Notes under the pieces: generated by a model
Seen by the model: only the letters and a program-made list of their open reading frames with translations
Told to the model about the DNA's origin: nothing
Database searches by the model: none
Position numbers and translations under genes: made by a program
Origin: Lautropia sp. SCN 69-89
GTDB lineage: Bacteria; Pseudomonadota; Gammaproteobacteria; Burkholderiales; Burkholderiaceae_E
NCBI GenBank assembly: GCA_001724855.1
Contig: MEED01000031.1
Coordinates: 1 to 38,274, forward strand
Length of the DNA: 38,274 nucleotides
Direction: 5' to 3'
Shown here: positions 7,204 through 15,553 of the stretch, in pieces
Layout: every line of letters begins with the position of its first letter
How positions within the stretch are numbered: position 1 is the first letter of the stretch

Positions 7204-8442
7204 TCAGCCCGGATTGCCCGGCCCGACGATGCCGAGCTCGCGCTCGATCTGCGCGGCCACGCGCACCGCCTCGTCGACCGCGTCGGCGAGCACGGTGACG
7301 TGCCCCATCTTGCGGCCCGGACGCGGATCGCGCTTGCCGTACAGATGCAGCTTCGCCGTCGGGTGCCTGAGCACCACGCTCCAGTCGGGCTCGCGCGGCA
7401 CCGCACTGGGCTGCGCGTCACCGGGCGGCCGGAACCAGCAGTCGCCGAGGATGTTGAGCATCACCGCCGCCTGGTACTGGCGGGTCGAACCGAGCGGAAG
7501 GCCCGCCATCACGCGCGCCTGCTGCTCGAACTGGCTGGTGATGCAGGCGTCGATCGTGTAGTGGCCCGAGTTGTGCGGCCGCGGAGCCATTTCGTTCACC
7601 CGCAGGCTGCCGTCGGTGAGCACGAAGAACTCGACGCACAGCACCCCCACGTAGTCCATCGCGTCGGCGAGGCGGCGCGCCGCATCGACCGCGCGCATCG
7701 CCAGGTCCTGCGAAATGCGTGCGGGAATGGTGGAGACCGCGAGAATGCCGCCGCGATGCACGTTTTCGGCGACCGGGTACGCGACGCTGCGGCCGTCGAA
7801 GCCGCGCGCAACCACCGCCGAGACCTCGATTTCGAGCGGCAAGCGCTTCTCGAGCACGCAGGGCACGCCGCCGAACGCATCGAACGCCTCGACCGCCTGC
7901 GCGATCGACGACACGCTCGCCTGGCCCTTGCCGTCGTAGCCGAGCCGCGCCACCTTCAGGATCCCCGGAAACAGGTCGGCGGGCGCCGCGCGCAGGTCGT
8001 CGGCCGAGGCCGCGTCGATGTACGCAGCGGTATCGAGGCCGCAGTCGCGCACGAACGCCTTCTCCGCGCGGCGGTCCTGCGCGATGGCCACGCTCGCCGC
8101 CGCCGGACTCACGATGCCGTAGCCGGCGAGGAATTCGAGCGCGCGCGCCGGCACGTTCTCGAACTCGGTGGTGGTCGCGCGGCAGGTGGACGCGATCTCG
8201 CGCAGCGCCTGTTCGTCGAGGTAGGCGGCCTGCAGGTGCCGATCGGCGACCGAGCCGGCCGGGCTGTGCACGCCCGGATCGAGCACGCAGACGCGATAGC
8301 CCATGCTCTGCGCAGCCATGCAGAACATGCGCCCGAGCTGGCCGCCGCCGAGCAGGCCGAGCCAGGAGCCCGGCGGCAGCGGCGGCAGCGGGCGATGCAG
8401 GCGCGGCGCGGCCGACGCCCCGGAGGAATCCGTGCGGCCCAT
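7204..8442 (-). CDS. purK: N5-carboxyaminoimidazole ribonucleotide synthetase
   Basis: A 412-residue ATP-grasp enzyme that converts AIR, ATP and bicarbonate to N5-CAIR in purine synthesis. Seen motifs are the N-terminal LGLLGGGQLGRM, EFENVPARALEF, the ATP-grasp segments KVARLGYDGKGQ and LEKRLPLEIEVS, and NEMAPRPHNSGHYTIDAC. The ATG at 8442 overlaps the purE stop by one base (TGATG), indicating translational coupling. An N-terminal extension of about 25 residues rich in Pro and Ser precedes the first beta strand. It is slightly longer than the roughly 355-residue E. coli enzyme, as is usual in betaproteobacteria. Confidence 0.95.
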   Translation of the reverse strand: MGRTDSSGASAAPRLHRPLPPLPPGSWLGLLGGGQLGRMFCMAAQSMGYRVCVLDPGVHSPAGSVADRHLQAAYLDEQALREIASTCRATTTEFENVPARALEFLAGYGIVSPAAASVAIAQDRRAEKAFVRDCGLDTAAYIDAASADDLRAAPADLFPGILKVARLGYDGKGQASVSSIAQAVEAFDAFGGVPCVLEKRLPLEIEVSAVVARGFDGRSVAYPVAENVHRGGILAVSTIPARISQDLAMRAVDAARRLADAMDYVGVLCVEFFVLTDGSLRVNEMAPRPHNSGHYTIDACITSQFEQQARVMAGLPLGSTRQYQAAVMLNILGDCWFRPPGDAQPSAVPREPDWSVVLRHPTAKLHLYGKRDPRPGRKMGHVTVLADAVDEAVRVAAQIERELGIVGPGNPG

Positions 8443-8933
8443 CAGGCGCCCGGCAGCGTCATCGCGCGCGCCGACTCGGTCTGGCGCGCGCGCCAGGCCG
8501 CGAGCCGCTCGGCGAGCGCCGGATCGGTGCCCGCGAGCATCGCCACCGCGCACAGCGCGGCGTTGGCCGCGCCGGCCTCGCCGATCGCGAAGGTGGCCAC
8601 CGGGATGCCGCGCGGCATCTGCACGATCGACAGCAGCGAATCCTCGCCCCGCAGGTACTTCGACGGCACCGGCACGCCGAGCACCGGAACGATGGTCTTC
8701 GAGGCCAGCATGCCCGGCAGGTGCGCGGCGCCGCCCGCGCCGGCGATGATCACCCGCAGCCCGCGCTCGCGCGCCTGCTCGGCGTAGCGGAACATGTCGT
8801 CGGGCATGCGGTGCGCGGACACGACGCGCGCTTCGAACGGCACCTGGAACTCGCGCAGCACCGCGACCGCGTGCTGCATCACGTCCCAGTCGCTGCTCGA
8901 TCCCATCAACACGCCCACCAGCGCGGTGCTCAT
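8442..8933 (-). CDS. purE: N5-CAIR mutase, PurE class I
   Basis: A 163-residue mutase that moves the carboxyl group of N5-CAIR to give CAIR. The signature [13 protein letters not shown] (10-22), the SAHRMPDDM loop, [14 protein letters not shown] and [27 protein letters not shown] are all present, as in bacterial class I PurE octamers. The ATG at 8933 follows GGAGG by 7 bases; the in-frame extension upstream is not PurE-like. It lies 41 bases after purC and overlaps purK by one base. Confidence 0.96.
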   Translation of the reverse strand: MSTALVGVLMGSSSDWDVMQHAVAVLREFQVPFEARVVSAHRMPDDMFRYAEQARERGLRVIIAGAGGAAHLPGMLASKTIVPVLGVPVPSKYLRGEDSLLSIVQMPRGIPVATFAIGEAGAANAALCAVAMLAGTDPALAERLAAWRARQTESARAMTLPGA

Positions 8934-8974
8934 CGTCGATCCTCCGTCGGTCATCGAGTCGGGTGCGCGCCGCT

Positions 8975-9871
8975 TCAGCCTGCGAGTTCCTGGCCGGTGA
9001 GCCGGCGCAGCGCCTCGCGATACTTCGCGGCGGTCTGCTCGATCACCTCGCGCGGCAGCGGCGGCGGCGGCGGACGTTTGTTCCATCCCGGCACGGTCTC
9101 GAGGTAGTCGCGCACGAACTGCTTGTCGAACGACGGCGGCGAAATGCCGGGGCGCCACTCGTCGGCAGGCCAGAAGCGCGACGAATCGGCGGTGAGCACC
9201 TCGTCCATCAGGTGCAGCGTGCCCTGCGCATCGAGGCCGAACTCGAACTTGGTGTCGGCAATGATGATGCCGCGGGTGGCCGCGTATTCGCTCGCGCGCC
9301 GGTACAGTTCGAGACTGATTCTGCGAATCCGGGCGGCGAGCGGCGCGCCGATGCGCGCCGACATTTCGTCGAAGCCGATGTTCTCGTCGTGCTCGCCGAG
9401 TTCGGCCTTGGCCGCCGGCGTGAAGATCGGCTCGGGCAGCCGGTCGGCCATCCGCAGGCCGGGCGGTAGCGCGATGCCGCAGACCGCGCCGCTCGCGACG
9501 TAGTCTTTCCAGCCCGACCCGATCAGGTAGCCGCGCACGACCGCCTCGACCAGGATCGGCTTCAGCCGCTTGACCACCATCGAACGGCCGCGCACCTGTT
9601 CGCGCTCGTCGGCGGTGACGACCGATTCGGGATCGACGCCGGTGAGGTGATTCGGCACGACGTCGGCGAGCCGCTCGAACCAGAAGAGCGCCATCTGGTT
9701 GAGCACGCGGCCCTTGTCGGGAATCGGGTCGGCCATGATCACGTCGAAGGCCGACAGCCGGTCGGTGGTGACGATCAGCAGCCGGTCGTCGCCGACCGCG
9801 TAGTTGTCGCGCACCTTGCCGCGCGACAGCAGCGGCAGCGAATGCAGGTTCGAGTGGTAGACGGCCGCCAT
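8975..9871 (-). CDS. purC: SAICAR synthetase (phosphoribosylaminoimidazole-succinocarboxamide synthase)
   Basis: A 298-residue enzyme joining aspartate to CAIR with ATP. Motifs include [40 protein letters not shown], the ligand segment [30 protein letters not shown] and [17 protein letters not shown]. The length fits the longer bacterial form. I chose ATG 9871, which gives the typical N-terminus about 13 residues before SRGKVRD. It begins the purC-purE-purK-sua5 run. Its upstream region holds a 20-bp inverted repeat between 9884 and 9903, only 13 bases before the start codon, described separately. Confidence 0.96.
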   Translation of the reverse strand: MAAVYHSNLHSLPLLSRGKVRDNYAVGDDRLLIVTTDRLSAFDVIMADPIPDKGRVLNQMALFWFERLADVVPNHLTGVDPESVVTADEREQVRGRSMVVKRLKPILVEAVVRGYLIGSGWKDYVASGAVCGIALPPGLRMADRLPEPIFTPAAKAELGEHDENIGFDEMSARIGAPLAARIRRISLELYRRASEYAATRGIIIADTKFEFGLDAQGTLHLMDEVLTADSSRFWPADEWRPGISPPSFDKQFVRDYLETVPGWNKRPPPPPLPREVIEQTAAKYREALRRLTGQELAG

Positions 9872-9883
9872 CGGGGGTGCCCC

Positions 9884-9903
9884 GGCAAAACCGTTATTTT
9901 GCC
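9884..9903. promoter_or_regulatory. AT-rich inverted repeat in the purC leader
   Basis: GGCAAAA-N6-TTTTGCC has perfect 7-bp arms and ends 13 bases upstream of the purC ATG. It stands out as A/T-rich in a 70% GC region. On the purC mRNA it could form a stem with loop UAACGG directly before the GGGG that may act as Shine-Dalgarno; on DNA it could be an operator. It is not followed by a T-run, so it is not an intrinsic terminator for the upstream gene. It does not match the enterobacterial PurR box exactly. Confidence 0.5.
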
Positions 9904-9986
9904 TGATCGCCGAACCATCGCCGACCACCGTCGGAGCACCGCCCGATTCACGGCGGTCGGCCCCCGCAGGCGAGGTACGCGAGGCT

Positions 9987-10763
9987 TCAGCGCCAGCGAT
10001 CGATCCAGCCGAGCCCGTCGCGCGTCGCGCCGCGCGGCCGGTATTCGCAGCCGATCCAGCCCTCGTAGCCCAGCTCGTCGATCAGCGCGAACAGGTACGG
10101 GTAGTTCAGCTCGCCCGTGTCCGGTTCGTGGCGCTCGGGAACGCCGGCGATCTGCATGTGGCCGACGCCGGCGAGATGGCGGCGGATCTTCGTCGCGACG
10201 TCGCCCTCGACGATCTGGCAGTGGTACAGGTCCATCTGGACCTTCAGGTTCGGCTCGCCGACCTCGGCGACGATCGCGTGCGCGTCGGCCTGCGTGTTCA
10301 GCAGGTAGCCGGGCACGTCGCGGGGGTTGATCGGCTCGATCAGCGCGGTGATGCCTTCGCGGGCGAGCCGCCGGGCCGCCCAGCGCAGGTTCGCGACGTA
10401 GGTGGCGCGCTGACGCGCGCGCTGCGCCTCGTCGCTTGCCACCCCCGCCATCAGGTGCAGCCGTGGGCATTCGAGCGCGGCCGCGTAGCCGATCGCCTGC
10501 TCGACGCCGGCGCGGAACTCCGCTTCGCGCCCGGGCAGGCTGCAGGTGCCGCGATCGCCGGCGGCCATGTCGCCCGGTGGCGCGTTGAAGAGCACCTGTC
10601 GCAGCCCGCTCGCGCGCAGCGCCCCGGCGACCTCGGTTGCGGCGAACTCGTAGGGAAACAGGAACTCGACTGCGCGAAAGCCGTCGGCCGCGGCAGCGTC
10701 GAAGCGCTGCAGGAACGGCAGTTCGGTGTACATCAGCGACAGGTTGGCGGCGAATGCCGGCAT
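9987..10763 (-). CDS. hyi: Hydroxypyruvate isomerase / TIM-barrel sugar isomerase
   Basis: A 258-residue AP-endonuclease-2-type TIM barrel. It starts [21 protein letters not shown], as hydroxypyruvate isomerases and the related OtnI do, and shows [14 protein letters not shown], the metal-ligand segments [13 protein letters not shown] (Glu) and [12 protein letters not shown] (Asp, His), [17 protein letters not shown], and the C-terminal IGCEYRPRG (Glu). It would interconvert hydroxypyruvate and tartronate semialdehyde, or isomerise 2-oxo-tetronate. The ATG follows GAGGAG by 5 bases. No gcl or glxR partner is present, so the exact substrate is open. It sits between fba and purC, where many relatives have no gene. 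Confidence 0.87.
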   Translation of the reverse strand: MPAFAANLSLMYTELPFLQRFDAAAADGFRAVEFLFPYEFAATEVAGALRASGLRQVLFNAPPGDMAAGDRGTCSLPGREAEFRAGVEQAIGYAAALECPRLHLMAGVASDEAQRARQRATYVANLRWAARRLAREGITALIEPINPRDVPGYLLNTQADAHAIVAEVGEPNLKVQMDLYHCQIVEGDVATKIRRHLAGVGHMQIAGVPERHEPDTGELNYPYLFALIDELGYEGWIGCEYRPRGATRDGLGWIDRWR

Positions 10764-10855
10764 CGCGACTCCTCGGGCGGGCGCGCCCGGCGCCCCGGGG
10801 CCGATGATAGACGCGCGCGTGGCAAGATGCGGATCGCCGACGAAGGGGACACGCG

Positions 10856-11167
10856 ATGATCAGCGAACTGGTGATGTTCGACTTGCCGCCGGGGATGAGC
10901 CGCGCCGAGGTGATCCAGGGCATGCGCGAAGTCGCGCCGGCATGGCGACGCAATCCCGACCTGATCCGCAAGACCTTCCTCTACGACCCCGCGAATTCCC
11001 GCACCGGGGCGCTCTACCTGTGGAAGCACCGCGCGGCCGCCGAAGCGGCCCACGATGCGGGGTGGCGCCAGCGCGTGTGGGACAAGTACGGCAGCGTACC
11101 GACACTGCAGTACTTCGAGACGCCGCTGGTGGTGGACAACGCGCTCGGCGAGACGATCGAGGGCTGA
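10856..11167 (+). CDS. Small dimeric alpha/beta-barrel protein (YdhR/ABM-like monooxygenase)
   Basis: A 103-residue protein beginning [45 protein letters not shown]. The pattern (beta strand, helix, then a strand bearing KTFLYDP, then [17 protein letters not shown]) resembles putative monooxygenases of the YdhR and antibiotic-biosynthesis-monooxygenase ferredoxin-like group. Such proteins act as dimers on quinone-like or aromatic substrates, but many are uncharacterised. The ATG follows AAGGGG by 6 bases. It is divergent from hyi (92-base gap) and convergent with the pirin gene. The family call is by pattern only and the function is unknown. Confidence 0.72.
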   Translation: MISELVMFDLPPGMSRAEVIQGMREVAPAWRRNPDLIRKTFLYDPANSRTGALYLWKHRAAAEAAHDAGWRQRVWDKYGSVPTLQYFETPLVVDNALGETIEG

Positions 11168-11248
11168 GGGCGCGCACTACGCCCGGCGCATCGCGCCTTC
11201 GGGGAGTCGCAACGGCGACGCCGCGGCGCCCGCGCCAGCGCGGCGGCT

Positions 11249-12127
11249 TCAGCGCCTGCCTTCCGGCAGCGGGATGAACTCGTCGTTGTCGTTCGGCGGC
11301 AGCACGATGCGGCCTGCCTGCCAGTCGGCCTTCGCCTGCTCGATGCGCTCCTTGCGCGACGAGACGAAGTTCCACCAGACGTGCCGCTCACCCAGGGGCT
11401 CGCCGCCCAGCAGCATCAGCGTCGAGGGCTGCCGCGCCCGAAGCGTCGTGTCTGCCGGCGCGCCGAAGACCAGCATCTGCCCGGGCAGGTAGTCGCGGCC
11501 GCCATGCGCAACGCAGCCTGAGACGACGTAGGCCGCGCGCTCGGCGTGGCCCTCCGGCAAGGCGAGCCGCGCATCGCGATCGAGGCTCGCGTGCAGGCAG
11601 AACAGCGGCGAATGCGTCTTCACCGGGCTCTCCATCCCGTAGGCCTCGCCGGCGATCAGCCGCATCCACGCGCCCGCTTCGCGCGCCTCGGGCAGCCCCT
11701 GCACCGGATAGTGGTCGAACGCAGGCTGCGTCTCCTCGTCGGCCTCGGGCAGCGCCACCCACGACTGCAGCAACTCGATGCCCGGCTCGACGAAGACCGA
11801 TGGATCCTCGAAGCGCTCGGAATGCGAAATGCCGCGCCCCGCGGTCATCCAGTTCACGTCACCGGGCCGGATCACCTGCTCGACACCGAGGCTGTCGCGA
11901 TGCGTGATCGCGCCCGACAGCAGGTAGCTGACCGTCGACAGGCCGATGTGCGGATGCGGACGCACGTCGGCGCTGCCGCCGATCGCTCGCGCAAACGTGA
12001 CCGGCCCCGCATGGTCGAGGAAGATGAACGGCCCGACCATGCGTCGCTTCGCGAACGGCAGCACGCGCCGCACAGCCAGGCCGTGGCCGAGGTCGGCCTG
12101 GCGGGCGTCGATGACGATTTCGGGCAT
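11249..12127 (-). CDS. Pirin family bicupin
   Basis: A 292-residue pirin. The N-terminal cupin has the metal ligands of the family in HPHIGLSTVSY (His58, His60) and HSERF (His102, Glu104), spaced as in human pirin. The second cupin contains HSPLFCLHASL and YVVSGCVAHGG. Bacterial pirins include quercetinases and proteins that modulate pyruvate metabolism or stress responses. It starts 16 bases after the fba stop on the same strand, so it is probably cotranscribed with fba and pyk. A link to glycolytic flux is possible but unproven. The C-terminus VWWNFVSSRKERIEQAK is also typical of the family. Confidence 0.93.
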   Translation of the reverse strand: MPEIVIDARQADLGHGLAVRRVLPFAKRRMVGPFIFLDHAGPVTFARAIGGSADVRPHPHIGLSTVSYLLSGAITHRDSLGVEQVIRPGDVNWMTAGRGISHSERFEDPSVFVEPGIELLQSWVALPEADEETQPAFDHYPVQGLPEAREAGAWMRLIAGEAYGMESPVKTHSPLFCLHASLDRDARLALPEGHAERAAYVVSGCVAHGGRDYLPGQMLVFGAPADTTLRARQPSTLMLLGGEPLGERHVWWNFVSSRKERIEQAKADWQAGRIVLPPNDNDEFIPLPEGRR

Positions 12128-12143
12128 GGCCGGCCCGCGCGCT

Positions 12144-13208
12144 TCAGGTGACGACCTGCGCGAGTTCGCCCTTGCGGTAGCGCTCGACCATCACCGACAG
12201 CGCGGTCGGCTTGATGCGGCTACCCTGCCCCTCGCAGCCGAACTGGCGGTAGCGGGCGACGCAGATCGCCTTGGCCGCCTCGCGCGCCGGCTTGAGGTAT
12301 TCGCGCGGATCGAACTTCGACGGGTTCTCGACGAAGAAGCGACGGATCGCCGCGGTCATCGCCAGCCGGATGTCGGTGTCGATGTTGACCTTGCGCACGC
12401 CGTACTTGATCGCCTCCTGGATCTCCTCGACCGGCACGCCGTAGGTTTCCTTCATGTCGCCGCCGAACTTGCGGATCTCGGCCAGCAGTTCCTGCGGCAC
12501 CGACGACGAGCCGTGCATCACCAGGTGGGTGTTCGGGATGCGGGCATGGATCTCCTTGATGCGCGAGATCGCGAGGATGTCGCCGGTGGGCTTTCGCGAG
12601 AACTTGTAGGCTCCGTGGCTGGTGCCGATCGCGATCGCCAGCGCGTCGACCTGCGTCTTTCGCACGAAATCGGCGGCCTGCTCCGGATCGGTGAGCAACT
12701 GCTCGCGCGTCATCGTGCCCTCGGCGCCGTGGCCATCCTCCTTGTCGCCCTTCATCGTCTCGAGCGAGCCGAGCACGCCCAGCTCGCCCTCGACCGTGAC
12801 GCCGACCGCGTGGGCCATGTCGACCACCTTGCGTGTCACGTCGACGTTGTACTCGTAGCTGGCGACCGTCTTGCCGTCTTCCTGCAGCGAGCCGTCCATC
12901 ATCACCGACGAAAAACCGAGGTCGATCGCCCCCTTGCAGACCGCCGGCGACTGGCCGTGGTCCTGGTGCATCACCACCGGCACCTTCGGATACGACTCGA
13001 CGGCCGCCTCGATCAGCCGGCGCAGGAACTGCTCGCCCGCGTACTTCCGGGCGCCGGCCGAGGCCTGCATGATGACCGGCGCATCGAGTTCGCTGGCCGC
13101 AGACATGATGGCCTGCACCTGCTCGAGGTTGTTGACGTTGAATGCCGGGATTCCGTAGCCGTTCTCGGCGGCGTGGTCCAGCAGCTGGCGCATGGATACG
13201 AGGGGCAT
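12144..13208 (-). CDS. fba: Fructose-bisphosphate aldolase, class II
   Basis: A 354-residue zinc aldolase (CbbA/Fba long type) for fructose-1,6-bisphosphate cleavage or synthesis in glycolysis, gluconeogenesis and the Calvin cycle. Seen are [25 protein letters not shown] with the Zn/active-site Asp and His, [40 protein letters not shown] and [12 protein letters not shown]. The ATG at 13208 follows GGAGG by 5 bases. The 204-base gap to pyk holds a minus-strand -10-like GATAAT (13310-13305), so fba may have its own promoter, and a GC-rich hairpin. The pirin gene follows after 16 bases. Confidence 0.96.
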   Translation of the reverse strand: MPLVSMRQLLDHAAENGYGIPAFNVNNLEQVQAIMSAASELDAPVIMQASAGARKYAGEQFLRRLIEAAVESYPKVPVVMHQDHGQSPAVCKGAIDLGFSSVMMDGSLQEDGKTVASYEYNVDVTRKVVDMAHAVGVTVEGELGVLGSLETMKGDKEDGHGAEGTMTREQLLTDPEQAADFVRKTQVDALAIAIGTSHGAYKFSRKPTGDILAISRIKEIHARIPNTHLVMHGSSSVPQELLAEIRKFGGDMKETYGVPVEEIQEAIKYGVRKVNIDTDIRLAMTAAIRRFFVENPSKFDPREYLKPAREAAKAICVARYRQFGCEGQGSRIKPTALSVMVERYRKGELAQVVT

Positions 13209-13238
13209 GGCGACCTCCGGAAGTGGAAACTTGGCGCA

Positions 13239-13281
13239 GCCCCGCCCCCGGGCGTGACATGCCGGGGCCGGTTCGCGGGGC
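13239..13281 (-). promoter_or_regulatory. Nested GC-rich hairpin in the fba leader
   Basis: Two nested stems are visible: GCCCCG/CGGGGC (13239-13244 with 13276-13281) and CCCCGG/CCGGGG (13246-13251 with 13262-13267, 10-base loop). They lie between the -10-like GATAAT at 13310-13305 and the fba ribosome-binding site at about 13214-13220. It could be the end of the pyk transcript or a leader structure of fba. There is no T-tract. In such GC-rich DNA a chance fold cannot be excluded. Confidence 0.35.
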
Positions 13282-13412
13282 TCGGCGAAGTTGCCGCTGC
13301 CGGCATTATCGCCCACCCCGGCGACTCCACGAGGAAATACGCCCGGCTGGGTGCCCCATCGACCGGGACGTGCCCCCGAGCCGCCGCGGTCCGACTCGCG
13401 CCGCCAGGTGCG

Positions 13413-14852
13413 TCAGCCGTGCTCCCCCACCCGCACGATCTTCAGCGTGTTGGTGCCGCCCGACTTGCCGATCGGCTCGCCGATGGTGAGTGCGATCAGG
13501 TCGCCCTTCTCGACGATGCCCGCGTCGACCAGCCGCTGCTCGGCCTCGAGCAGCAGCGCCTCGCGCTCCTGCGCGTGGTAGGTCATCACGATCGGGTGCA
13601 CCCCGCGGTACAGGCACATGCGGCGCCGGCTCGCCTCTTCGGGCGTGAGCGCGTAGATCGGCACGCCCGAGTCGATCCGCGACATCCACAGCGCGGTAGA
13701 CCCGGATTGCGTCAGCGACACCACCGCCTTCACCTTCATGTGGTGCGCGACGAACAGCGCGCTCATCGCGATCGTCTGGTCGATGCGCGTGAAGCTGCGG
13801 TTCAGGAACGCGGCGTCGAGCGAGATCGTTTGCGAACGGTCGGCCTCGACGCAGATGCGCGCCATCGACTCGATCGTCTCGACCGGGTACTTGCCGGCCG
13901 CGGTCTCGGCCGACAGCATCACCGCGTCGGTGCCGTCGAGCACCGCGTTGGCCACGTCGGACACCTCGGCGCGGGTGGGCACCGGCGATTCGATCATCGA
14001 TTCCATCATTTGCGTGGCGGTGATCGTGACCTTGTTCAGCTCGCGCGCCATCCGGATCATGCGCTTCTGCAGCGCCGGCACCGCGGCGTCGCCGACCTCG
14101 ACCGCGAGGTCGCCGCGCGCGACCATGATGCCGTCGGAGGCCTGCAGGATCTCCTCGAGGTTGCCGATCGCCTCGAAGCGCTCGATCTTGGCGATCATCA
14201 GCGCGCGCCCGCCCGCGGCGCGCGTAAGCTCGCGGGCCATGTACATGTCGGCCGCGTTCTTCGGGAACGACACCGCGATGAAGTCGGCCTCGAAGCCGAT
14301 CGCGGTCCTGATGTCCTCGATGTCCTTCGCGGTGAGCGCCGGCGCCGAAAGCCCGCCGCCCTGGCGGTTGATGCCCTTGCGGTTCGACAGCACTCCGCCC
14401 TGGACTACCTTGCACTCGATCGACCGCGCGGTGGTGCGCTCGACGCGCATCATCATGCGGCCGTCGTCGAGCAGCAGCGTGTCGCCGGGCTTCACGTCGT
14501 TGACCAGTTCCGGATAGTCGAGCCCGACCCGGTGCCGGTCTCCGGGCGCGTCATCGACGTCGAACGAGAAGGTGTCGCCCGGCGCGAGCGCAACCTTGCC
14601 GTCGGCGAACCTGCCGATGCGGATCTTCGGCCCCTGCAGGTCGGCGAGCACGCCGACGCTTTGCCGCAGGCGCTCGGCGATCTCGCGCACGCGGCGCACG
14701 GTGTCGGCATGCTCGGCGGCGGTGCCGTGGGAGAAGTTCACCCGCACGACGTTGACGCCGGCGCGCAGCATCCGCTCCAGCACCGCTGGGTCGCTCGATG
14801 CGGGGCCGAGCGTGGCGACGATCTTGGTGGCGCGCGGGGCAGGCTTGAACAT
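13413..14852 (-). CDS. pyk: Pyruvate kinase
   Basis: A 479-residue pyruvate kinase that makes pyruvate and ATP from phosphoenolpyruvate and ADP. Motifs: TKIVATLGPASSDP, VNVVRVNFSHG, DLQGPKIRIG, LLLDDGRMMM, the active-site block MIAKIERFEAIGNLEEIL with its catalytic Lys, DGIMVARGDLAVEVG, TQMMESMIESPVPTRAEVSDVANAVLDG and SAETAAGKYPVETI. A full C-terminal allosteric domain ends in GTNTLKIVRVGEHG. I prefer ATG 14852 over the GTG seven codons upstream because it gives the usual spacing to TKIVATLGPAS; neither start has a strong Shine-Dalgarno. The response regulator gene lies 59 bases upstream on the same strand, so the kinase-regulator pair and pyk could share a transcript. Confidence 0.95.
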   Translation of the reverse strand: MFKPAPRATKIVATLGPASSDPAVLERMLRAGVNVVRVNFSHGTAAEHADTVRRVREIAERLRQSVGVLADLQGPKIRIGRFADGKVALAPGDTFSFDVDDAPGDRHRVGLDYPELVNDVKPGDTLLLDDGRMMMRVERTTARSIECKVVQGGVLSNRKGINRQGGGLSAPALTAKDIEDIRTAIGFEADFIAVSFPKNAADMYMARELTRAAGGRALMIAKIERFEAIGNLEEILQASDGIMVARGDLAVEVGDAAVPALQKRMIRMARELNKVTITATQMMESMIESPVPTRAEVSDVANAVLDGTDAVMLSAETAAGKYPVETIESMARICVEADRSQTISLDAAFLNRSFTRIDQTIAMSALFVAHHMKVKAVVSLTQSGSTALWMSRIDSGVPIYALTPEEASRRRMCLYRGVHPIVMTYHAQEREALLLEAEQRLVDAGIVEKGDLIALTIGEPIGKSGGTNTLKIVRVGEHG

Positions 14853-14911
14853 GTCGGAGAGCTCGAGGCGCACGAGGCCGGAGCGACAATGCTAACCGAT
14901 CGCGCCGCCGC

Positions 14912-15553
14912 TCAGCGCGGCGTCAGGCCGCACTCGATCGCGAACCGCACCATGCCGGCGACACCGTCGATGTCGAGTTTCTGCATCAGCCGGCTTCGAT
15001 AGGTGTCGACCGTCTTCGGCGACAGGCACAGCGCGCGCGCGAGCTGGGCCGTGCTCTTGCCCTCGGCCACCCCCTGCAGGATCTGGCGCTCGCGGCGGCT
15101 CAGCGCGTCGACCGGGCTGCGCGCGTGGTGGTCGCGGATGTAGTCGTCGATCACGGTCTCGGTGATCTTCTGGCTGAGGTAGCGACGGCCGGCGTGCACG
15201 CTGCGCACCGCCGCGACCACCTCGGCGCCGGCCGACTCCTTGAGCAGGTAGCCCTGCGCGCCCGCCTGCAGCGCGCGGAAGATGTGCTCGGTGGTCGAGT
15301 ACATGGAAAGGATGACGACCCGCGACTGCGGGAGCCGGCTGCGAACCCGGTGCGTCGCCTCGATGCCGTCGAGCTCGGGCATCACGATGTCCATGATCGT
15401 CACGTCGGGCGCCAGTTCGAGCGCCTTGCGCACCGCCTCCCGCCCGTCGGCCGCGTGGCCGACGACGGCCATGCCCGGCTGCGTGTGCAGCATCGCCTCG
15501 AGGCCGTCGCGCAGCACCGAATGATCGTCGGCGAGCAACACCCTGATGTCCAT
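14912..15553 (-). CDS. NarL/FixJ-type response regulator
   Basis: A 213-residue two-domain regulator. The receiver domain shows acidic residues in LLADDHS (Asp9, Asp10), the phospho-acceptor Asp55 in TIMDIVMPE and the switch Ser/Lys in ILSMYS and LLKES. The output domain is a LuxR-type HTH (LSRRERQILQGVAEGKSTAQLARALCLSPKTVDTYRSRLMQKL). Two in-frame ATGs are adjacent; the second, at 15553, is 5 bases after GGAGG and is chosen. The first overlaps the kinase stop codon, so kinase and regulator are translationally coupled. It would be phosphorylated by the preceding kinase. Likely targets are the divergent AhpD/ABC operon and its own promoter, by context only. Confidence 0.94.
   Translation of the reverse strand: MDIRVLLADDHSVLRDGLEAMLHTQPGMAVVGHAADGREAVRKALELAPDVTIMDIVMPELDGIEATHRVRSRLPQSRVVILSMYSTTEHIFRALQAGAQGYLLKESAGAEVVAAVRSVHAGRRYLSQKITETVIDDYIRDHHARSPVDALSRRERQILQGVAEGKSTAQLARALCLSPKTVDTYRSRLMQKLDIDGVAGMVRFAIECGLTPR

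Noticed and set aside
9884-9903. The purC inverted repeat as an intrinsic terminator for hyi
   Set aside because: It is followed by GGGG and not by a T-run, and the stem is A/T-rich.
11946-15002. A frame of about 1018 codons on the plus strand opposite fba and pyk
   Set aside because: It is the mirror of two well-recognised enzymes and shows no motif of its own; similar long mirrors lie opposite tkt/gap, DUF1631 and maeB.
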